A stretch of DNA of 64,000 bases from assembly GCA_003134815.1 (NCBI GenBank), contig PLCO01000059.1, forward strand, positions 1 to 64,000. Direction: 5' to 3'. Under the pieces are notes generated by a model. That model was not told where the DNA came from, did no database searches, and was given only the letters and a program-made list of their open reading frames with translations. A program made the translations under genes and the position numbers. Of this stretch, positions 58,203 to 64,000 are shown piece by piece. Source of the stretch: Acidobacteriaceae bacterium. Its GTDB lineage: Bacteria > Acidobacteriota > Terriglobia > Terriglobales > Acidobacteriaceae. The first letter of the stretch is position 1, and the number at the start of each line of letters is the position of its first letter.

Positions 58203-61200
58203 TTACGCTTTCGCCAGCACCGGTTTTCCCAGCCGCTCAGCCATGATCTCGTGCGCGTGGCCGAAGAACTCGTCCTTCGCGATCTTGCCCGCATCGAGGT
58301 CGGCGAGGATGGCCTTCTGCGCCTGATACTCGCGGTTTTGGACGCCGGCCTTCGATTGCAACATACGCCACGCCTTGCGCCGCTCCACACAGAACATGAC
58401 CAGTTGGCGACTGAGCGCGTAGTAGACGGTCTTGCCATCTTGATCGAACGTAATATACACGCCGAAGTCAGGGATGAAGCTGCGGTGCTCGGGCAACAGG
58501 TAGTAGCGGTAGACGACATCCTGCTGCGTGATGCGCACCAGCATGTTGTCGAGCGAAATCATTGTCGCGGCTTGCTCGGGCTTGACTTTCTTCAAATGAT
58601 TCCGGAAGCGCGCCTCAGTGACGCACCAGTGCGCGACGGTGTAGCGATAAGGCTCGTTGGTGACCTTGGACTTGGTTTCGTACCAGTCGAGATCGATGGA
58701 GGGATTGCCCTTGATGTCGAGCGCCTCCTGATAGGTTTCGCCGAGACGCGGGTTGAAGACAAACTCCGGCGCGCCGCGCGAATCGCGCACGCGCTGCGCC
58801 TGGAAGAGCGCCATGTCGTCGGCTACGCCGTGCTCAGGCTGGCAGGTGGTGAAGCACTGCAGGAACATGGTGCCGCGATATTCGAGGCCGTCAAGAATCG
58901 CGCGATAAAGCTTAGGCGCGTTGGCCATCGACACCTGCGCGACGAACGGCGAGCCGTGGCCGGCCAGGAAGGTCTCCGCTACCGTCTTCTTCTCGGTGTT
59001 TTTTCCCTGCGTGGCGGAGCCAAAGGTGTTCATGTCACCGCCGCCAAGCATGGGCGTCGAATCGGAGTTCTGGCCGCCGGTGTTCGAGTAGACCTGCGTG
59101 TCGAGCATCAGAACCTTAACGTTGGGCCGGTTCTGCAGCATCACCTTCGATGTGTTCTGGTAGCCGATGTCGCCGATGCCGCCGTCGCCGCCGACCACCC
59201 AGACCTTGGGCAGCTCAACGATTTCCTGGTCGGTCATGAGCGCATCGGTAAAGTGCGTGAAGTGGTAGTACTCTTCTCCGCTCAAAAAATCCGATTCGCG
59301 CGTGAGCAGAATGTCGGCCAGCCGCTCGGGGATCACGGAACGGCGCGCATGATCGACGATGAAGCTCTCGCCCATGAGCCAGCCCACGGTAACGCCATCC
59401 TGGAAGAGCGAATTCATCCAGGGATAAGGATGCGGATTGTTGGGCGCGGTAGAACCGTAGACGGTGTTGCAGCCCGTGTGCGCTGCCATGGCCATCACGC
59501 TCATGCCGTTGGCGAGCCGCCCGTCGATGGGCTGCAGGTTCTTGTGATTGAACGCCTCGGTAAGCAGCACAGCGGCAATAGCCTCGACCAACTGCGCATC
59601 CGTGATCGAGCCGTGCTCTGCCTCGTATGCCGCAATACGCGCCGTGGTGTCCGTAGTGTCTTCGCCGCCCAGGCCCATCACCAGGTGCGCGATAGCTTGG
59701 CGCAGCCGATCGTAATCCTCCGGGCAGCTTTCCTTGATCGCTGCAAGCTTCGCGGCGCCGGTTTTCTCCAACTCGCCGGCCTTCGCGACAAAGCGGTCGC
59801 TCTTGGCGTGGTAGACGGGGCGCATATACGCCTCAGTAACGGCGGCAATCGAGCGAAGCACACTTTTTTCGCCGCAGCCGGCGCATGCGCCGTCGCCGGA
59901 AACCAGCGCGTCGTAGTTTGTCCGCACCATCAGCATGTTGCGCAGCGTGGCGGTCTTTGAGTCGGCGGGATTGGCGCCGTTATACAGGCCGAGGTACTTC
60001 TGTGCGGTATCAGGCAGCAGGTCAAGAAATGCCGTGCCCGTTTCGTGCTCGGCGTTGACCTCCTCGGTCTCCTGCACCATCTTCAGCGCCATGTGGTCGC
60101 CGCAGGCAGTTACGCAGGCCGCGCAGCCTTTGCAAAGATCGCTCACGAATATGGAGAAGATGCCGCCGGAGCCGGGCGCTTTGCGTTCCGGTGAGGAGAA
60201 GATGGCGTTGGTCTTTTGATAAGCCATCGGCACCTTGTCAATAATCGAGTAGAACTGCGTCTTGGCTGCGGGCGAGAAGCCGTCGACCGACTCAGTGACT
60301 TCGCGGACGATGGTCTGCAGCGGAGTGCCGGTCTTCATTTCGGCCAACATGCGTTGGCGCGTAAGCTTTTCGATTTCAGGCAGCTTGTCGAGCATCTTTC
60401 TGCGCTCAGCGGGATCGGCCACATAGCGCGTAACCGCTGTACCGAGAATGGTGCCGAGGTCCTGTGAGCAGTTGGGCAGCGCCGTATCCGGGCAAACCGA
60501 AATGCACTCCATGCACTGCGTGCAATTTTCCGCAATGTAGAGCGGCGTTTCGCGGCGGGCGACGTACTTTGAAGCCGTGTCGCCGGTGGCTGCGGCAATG
60601 ATGCCCATTGCGGATAGCGGTGTGGCCGGCTGGTCGTAGCCAAAGTGAGAGCGGAACTCCGCATCGAATACCTTGACGGAGGAAATGGGTGTGCGCGCGC
60701 CTTGTCCTGCGGGCGGCGGCGTGGCGCGGCGGCCAGTACCGCAACTAGCTTCAGCAAAAGCCGGAACAGTCTCGATAATCGGGAGCAACGCCTGGCCTCG
60801 CAGGCTGGAGTGATCGACCGCGGTGACTTCGCCTATGGCGATCTCTTTCACGCGCTCGAAGCCCTGGATCATTACTTCCATGTTTGACTTGACGACCGCG
60901 TCGCCGAGCTTGCCGAACTTTTTGACATATTGCTTGAAGACGACCTCGCGGAACTGCTCCTGCGTGATGCCGAACTCCTGCAGCATGGGACTGACTGCGA
61001 AGAATGCACCGAGGAACGCATTGCCCTGCATGCGCAGTTGCAGATCGGCGCGGTCGGTGGCGTTGCGCGCGATTTCGAAACCAGGCAGAGTAAAGACGCG
61101 AATCTTTTTCTTGATGATTTGCTGGCGTGCCCAGATGGGCAGATTCTGCCATGCGCGCTCGCCGTCAACATCCGACTCCCAAACCAGGCTGCCGCCCTCC

Positions 61201-62888
61201 TGCATGCCGTCGAGGGGGTTGGTGTGGGTGAAGGCCTTGGGGTCGCAGCAGAGAACGACCGTTACGTGGCGCAGATCGCAGTTGACGCGGATACGATCTT
61301 TGGCCGCGACCATGAAGTAGCTGGTGGGCGCACCCTTTTTCTCCGAGCCGTACTTGGGATTGGCGCTGACGTGAATAACTTCTTTGGGATTGCCGAGGTC
61401 ATCCTTCAGTCCGTCGCGCTCAAAGAGCAGATCGTTCAAGTCGCCGAGGATCGCGCCGAGATTCTTCCCGGTGGTGATGGCGCCCCATCCGCCGATGGAA
61501 TGGAAGCGCACGGCAACCGCGCCCTCTGGCAGCAGCGAAGGCGTTTCATCGCCGACGACGCTGTAGGGGTGGTCGATGCCGAGGACGATAAAGTTGACGC
61601 CGTCGGCCGCTGTCTTGCCGTCTTTGCGCGCGCGGCCGGCGGTAGCGAACTCAAAGGCACCAATAATGTGCTCGGGGCGGAAGTCGCGCGAGCCCAGGCC
61701 GTAGCTGCCGCCGATGAAGCGCGGAACCTCTGCGAGTGTGATTGAAGGCAGGCCTTCAGTTCCCTGCAACGCTTTTGAAAACGCGGTGCGAATGTCGCGG
61801 CCAAGCGGATTGTCGCCGGAAAGAGCCTCGTCGGTCCGCTCCAGAATGATGACGTTCTTCTTGCCCTTGAGCGCCGCGACGAGAGCAGCCTCGGGGAAGG
61901 GGCGAATCACGTTGACATGGACCGATCCGACGCTTGCGTTGCGGGTCTGGCGCAGGTAGTCGACTGCAGCTTCAATATTCTCTGCCGCTGAGCCGAGTGA
62001 GACAAAAACCGTGTCCGCATCTTCCGTCTTGTACTTGGTAACCAGTCCGTAATACCGCCCGGTCAAATCGCCGAAGTCTTTGTATGCAGCTTCAAGAAAC
62101 TCGAGAATCGGCTCGGCAAAGTTATTGCGCCGCGCCACGATTCCCTGCATGTAGTGTTCCTGGTTCTGCACCGGGCCGAGCAGGATGGGATTGGTGAGAT
62201 CCATCATCTTGGGAACGCGGCGGCGCGTGGGGCCAAAAAGAACGCGCTGCGCCTCGGTGGGGCAGTCGATGATGTCTTCGGGCGCGCCCAGATACTTGCG
62301 GATCAGCTCCGATTCATGCTTATAGAAGGTGCGCTCGAGGTGCGTGGTGAGGAAGCCGTCCATGATGTTCATGCCCGGCGTGAGCGAGAGCTCGGTCACG
62401 CGGCGCAGAATCAGCGACTGGTCGGCGGCCTGCTGCGCGTCTTTGCCGAAGAGCATGATCCAGCCGGTGTCAAGGGCGCCATAAATATCGTCGTGGCCGC
62501 AGTGAACATTGAGGGCGTGCTTGGTAAGGGCGCGCGCGCCGATCTCGAGAACCATCGTCGACCCCTTGCCGGGCGCGTGGTAGTACTGCTCGACTCCGTA
62601 AACGACTCCCTGGCCGGAGGTGAAGTTAACCACGCGTTTGCCGCAGACTGAATGAGCGATGGCTCCGCCCTGAGCCGCGTGCTCGCCTTCTGCTTCGATG
62701 GCCAAAGTGTTGTGGCCGAATACGTTCAGGTGGCCTTCGGCATAAGCCTGCTGGAAGAGCTCGCCGCCTTCAGTGGAAGGCGTGATGGGATAGAACACGC
62801 CGGCGTCGGCGATGCGCGTCTCAGTGTGGTAGCTGACGAGCTGATTCCCGTTGGCGGTAACGCGGATGCCTGGATAGCGAGCTTTCAT
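58203..62888 (-). CDS. nifJ: Pyruvate:ferredoxin (flavodoxin) oxidoreductase, extra-long
   Basis: The 1561-residue single-chain PFOR decarboxylates pyruvate to acetyl-CoA with ferredoxin reduction. Domains in order: alpha (ADAGVFYPITPSTEGGE), a gamma block (GGWGAITTGKNLGAILGDL), a two-cluster ferredoxin (CTQCMECISVCP at ~786, CKGCAACVTACG at ~918), a cluster-ligand block DGACAGCGEKS (~1003), and the TPP domain with VGGDGGIGDIGYQ (~1235). It exceeds the usual ~1200 by about 350 residues, including an added C-terminal region of ~150. ATG 62888 has GAGGG four bases upstream; the frame to 63062 is not conserved. Confidence 0.92.
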   Translation of the reverse strand: MKARYPGIRVTANGNQLVSYHTETRIADAGVFYPITPSTEGGELFQQAYAEGHLNVFGHNTLAIEAEGEHAAQGGAIAHSVCGKRVVNFTSGQGVVYGVEQYYHAPGKGSTMVLEIGARALTKHALNVHCGHDDIYGALDTGWIMLFGKDAQQAADQSLILRRVTELSLTPGMNIMDGFLTTHLERTFYKHESELIRKYLGAPEDIIDCPTEAQRVLFGPTRRRVPKMMDLTNPILLGPVQNQEHYMQGIVARRNNFAEPILEFLEAAYKDFGDLTGRYYGLVTKYKTEDADTVFVSLGSAAENIEAAVDYLRQTRNASVGSVHVNVIRPFPEAALVAALKGKKNVIILERTDEALSGDNPLGRDIRTAFSKALQGTEGLPSITLAEVPRFIGGSYGLGSRDFRPEHIIGAFEFATAGRARKDGKTAADGVNFIVLGIDHPYSVVGDETPSLLPEGAVAVRFHSIGGWGAITTGKNLGAILGDLNDLLFERDGLKDDLGNPKEVIHVSANPKYGSEKKGAPTSYFMVAAKDRIRVNCDLRHVTVVLCCDPKAFTHTNPLDGMQEGGSLVWESDVDGERAWQNLPIWARQQIIKKKIRVFTLPGFEIARNATDRADLQLRMQGNAFLGAFFAVSPMLQEFGITQEQFREVVFKQYVKKFGKLGDAVVKSNMEVMIQGFERVKEIAIGEVTAVDHSSLRGQALLPIIETVPAFAEASCGTGRRATPPPAGQGARTPISSVKVFDAEFRSHFGYDQPATPLSAMGIIAAATGDTASKYVARRETPLYIAENCTQCMECISVCPDTALPNCSQDLGTILGTAVTRYVADPAERRKMLDKLPEIEKLTRQRMLAEMKTGTPLQTIVREVTESVDGFSPAAKTQFYSIIDKVPMAYQKTNAIFSSPERKAPGSGGIFSIFVSDLCKGCAACVTACGDHMALKMVQETEEVNAEHETGTAFLDLLPDTAQKYLGLYNGANPADSKTATLRNMLMVRTNYDALVSGDGACAGCGEKSVLRSIAAVTEAYMRPVYHAKSDRFVAKAGELEKTGAAKLAAIKESCPEDYDRLRQAIAHLVMGLGGEDTTDTTARIAAYEAEHGSITDAQLVEAIAAVLLTEAFNHKNLQPIDGRLANGMSVMAMAAHTGCNTVYGSTAPNNPHPYPWMNSLFQDGVTVGWLMGESFIVDHARRSVIPERLADILLTRESDFLSGEEYYHFTHFTDALMTDQEIVELPKVWVVGGDGGIGDIGYQNTSKVMLQNRPNVKVLMLDTQVYSNTGGQNSDSTPMLGGGDMNTFGSATQGKNTEKKTVAETFLAGHGSPFVAQVSMANAPKLYRAILDGLEYRGTMFLQCFTTCQPEHGVADDMALFQAQRVRDSRGAPEFVFNPRLGETYQEALDIKGNPSIDLDWYETKSKVTNEPYRYTVAHWCVTEARFRNHLKKVKPEQAATMISLDNMLVRITQQDVVYRYYLLPEHRSFIPDFGVYITFDQDGKTVYYALSRQLVMFCVERRKAWRMLQSKAGVQNREYQAQKAILADLDAGKIAKDEFFGHAHEIMAERLGKPVLAKA

Positions 62889-63270
62889 TGATCCCTCACA
62901 TTGAAATCTGGTTCGAAATGAAGTCTGGTTCGAAGTCGTCAGAGTACAGGTCTTGCGCCTGAGTGAACGGGACGCGAGTCCATCGCATCCACTTGAACGC
63001 CGCACCAGATTTGGCGGGTACTTGACTGACCGTGCGTCAGACAGCCTCGTCAAAGACCCCAAATTAATTATCGAGCGGGCACAGCTGCAAAAGGAGGCCT
63101 AAGGGGAAGGTTACTCCTCAAATAGAATGGCCCATCATCAGTATGCGCCCAGTATAGAGACGGTGTACCAAATTATGGGAAGCAGCGCAGCCGAGGTGCG
63201 GATTGGGCGCATTGAGCGGACTCGCCCGAGACACCGGTTGCGCTACGATAAAGACACGATTGAGGTTTGC
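62889..63270. other. Control region of nifJ with 17-bp direct repeat
   Basis: The two units tgaaatctggttcgaaa and tgaagtctggttcgaag occupy 62902-62918 and 62919-62935, directly upstream of the nifJ start. Otherwise no gene is supported; the longer rightward frame (63127 on) has no ribosome site before its domain begins at 63271. Confidence 0.55.
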
Positions 63271-63567
63271 ATGTTTGTTGTGGTCTGGCAGTTTGAGATT
63301 TCCGAGGACAAAGTGGCCGGCTTTGAGGCCGCCTATGGGCCCGAAGGAGCTTGGGCGCAACTCTTCAGGACCTCACCGGAATATCGGGGAACTGAACTGC
63401 TGCGCGATGCCTATGTTCCAGGAAACTACCTGACCATCGACCGCTGGACCAGCGAAGAGGCTTTTCGGACGTTCCGCAAGGATCACGATCGCGAGTACGA
63501 GCTGCTGGACCGGAAGTGCGACGACCTGACCAGCCGCGAAACGAGAGTGGGCGCGTACACGGCTTGA
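63271..63567 (+). CDS. ABM (antibiotic biosynthesis monooxygenase)-like protein
   Basis: The 98-residue ferredoxin-like-fold protein has MFVVVWQFEISEDKVAGFEAAYG, the usual start of ABM domains, followed by WAQLFRTSPEYRGTELLRD and TIDRWTSEEAFRTF. Such proteins act as small monooxygenases or quinol/haem-binding modules; the role here is unknown. ATG 63271 has GAGG five bases upstream; the longer frame from 63127 is rejected. Confidence 0.8.
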   Translation: MFVVVWQFEISEDKVAGFEAAYGPEGAWAQLFRTSPEYRGTELLRDAYVPGNYLTIDRWTSEEAFRTFRKDHDREYELLDRKCDDLTSRETRVGAYTA

Positions 63568-63582
63568 GCCAGGGATTTTCGC

Positions 63583-64000
63583 TCATTCAAGAATCAAGAC
63601 ATTCCGGCTGAACTCGGCCCCAGCCATATATCGAATGCCCCGGTCGAACGTGACCAGCACCCCGTCTTCTTTGATCGCCAACCCAAGCAGATAGGCATCG
63701 GTCACCTGCTGATGTCCCGTAATGCGCACGGCAAACGACGCAGTCAGGACAGCCCAACTTCCAGAGATGGGCCAGTATTGGTAGCCGGGATGCGCCCTGA
63801 GCTCTTGGAGGATAACTATGGCTCGCTCCACAGTGATTGTTCCTGTCTGCATCGCCGGATTTGTTGTAAGGCGGATGAACCCCGATTCGGTGAGTGGGCA
63901 GACGCCCCAATTGTCCTTGCCCGATGAAAGGAACCAGCGTTCCGCCTTCCGTCGATGAATGTGTTCGGGGTCGGTCAAAGCGATCAGGACATTCAAGTCA
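63583..64000 (-). CDS. PIN-domain toxin, truncated at window end
   Basis: The leftward open frame runs off the window. It reads DLNVLIALTDPEHIHRRKAERWF at the N-terminal side, with the first catalytic Asp conserved, and ends in VTFDRGIRYMAG (last Asp). The true start lies beyond base 64000. The family is VapC-like endoribonucleases; a partner antitoxin should be upstream, outside the window. It is convergent to the ABM gene. Confidence 0.8.
   Translation of the reverse strand, partial: DLNVLIALTDPEHIHRRKAERWFLSSGKDNWGVCPLTESGFIRLTTNPAMQTGTITVERAIVILQELRAHPGYQYWPISGSWAVLTASFAVRITGHQQVTDAYLLGLAIKEDGVLVTFDRGIRYMAGAEFSRNVLILE

Noticed and set aside
63127-63270. An N-terminal extension of the ABM protein.
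   Set aside because: The ABM fold begins at 63271 with its own GAGG site; the extension is unconserved.

Overview
The window looks like a chromosomal segment of an acidobacterium (class Terriglobia/Acidobacteriia is my best guess). The coding part is GC-rich (about 60%), GTG and TTG starts are frequent, and the gene content fits: an F0 cluster separate from F1, metY-metX, DUF971, DUF2911, bactofilin, UbiX, a YjhG-type dehydratase and AT-free intergenic repeats of the form (GCTAGAA)n. No rRNA, tRNA, phage, transposase or CRISPR array was recognised. Taxonomy is inferred from gene style only.

Layout. 0-6 kb: radical-SAM (SPL-like) protein, a GT39-like membrane glycosyltransferase, a bactofilin-methyltransferase pair separated by three 20-bp repeats, and a secreted unknown. 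6-8.7 kb: an F0 cluster (atpZ, atpI-like, atpB, atpE) closed by a strong terminator. 8.8-15 kb: two related exported DACGDD proteins, lysS with a low-GC internal insert, ymdB, and a large exported helical-repeat protein. 15-22 kb: metY-metX (sulfur assimilation into homocysteine) behind a long structured leader, ubiX, a low-GC HEPN-like protein, purB, glutaredoxin and a cupin. 22.7-26 kb: an operon for arginine to putrescine (pyruvoyl arginine decarboxylase, N-carbamoylputrescine amidase, agmatine deiminase) ending in tadA. 26-28.5 kb: a VapBC pair and an exported alpha/beta-hydrolase-like protein. 28.6-31.8 kb: icd-mdh facing phoU across a bidirectional terminator.

32-39 kb is a sugar-acid module: two MFS permeases, a XylX/FAH-family dehydratase, a YjhG/YagF D-xylonate dehydratase and an alpha-ketoglutarate semialdehyde dehydrogenase. 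Together they can carry pentonate to 2-oxoglutarate (Weimberg type), which would feed the TCA enzymes encoded just upstream. 39-43.5 kb holds a yeast-type cytosine deaminase, MDR and beta-hydroxyacid dehydrogenases, DUF971 and a TauE-like permease. 43.6-49 kb: a membrane SpoIIE phosphatase, then hsp20 and clpB with heat-shock-like promoter architecture. 49-54.4 kb: an acetyl xylan esterase-like hydrolase, mutS2, an FmdB zinc ribbon and DUF2911. 54.5-63 kb: prpBCD (2-methylcitrate cycle, propionate to pyruvate) converges on an unusually long pyruvate:ferredoxin oxidoreductase gene (about 1561 codons). The window ends with an ABM monooxygenase and a partial PIN toxin.

No single novel multi-gene defence or mobile system was found. 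The best leads are: the D-xylonate dehydratase whose homologous N-terminus has no ATG/GTG/TTG start; the attenuator-like leader of metY; the lone low-GC HEPN-like protein; the oversized PFOR; the low-GC insert in lysS; and several families of intergenic short tandem or palindromic repeats.
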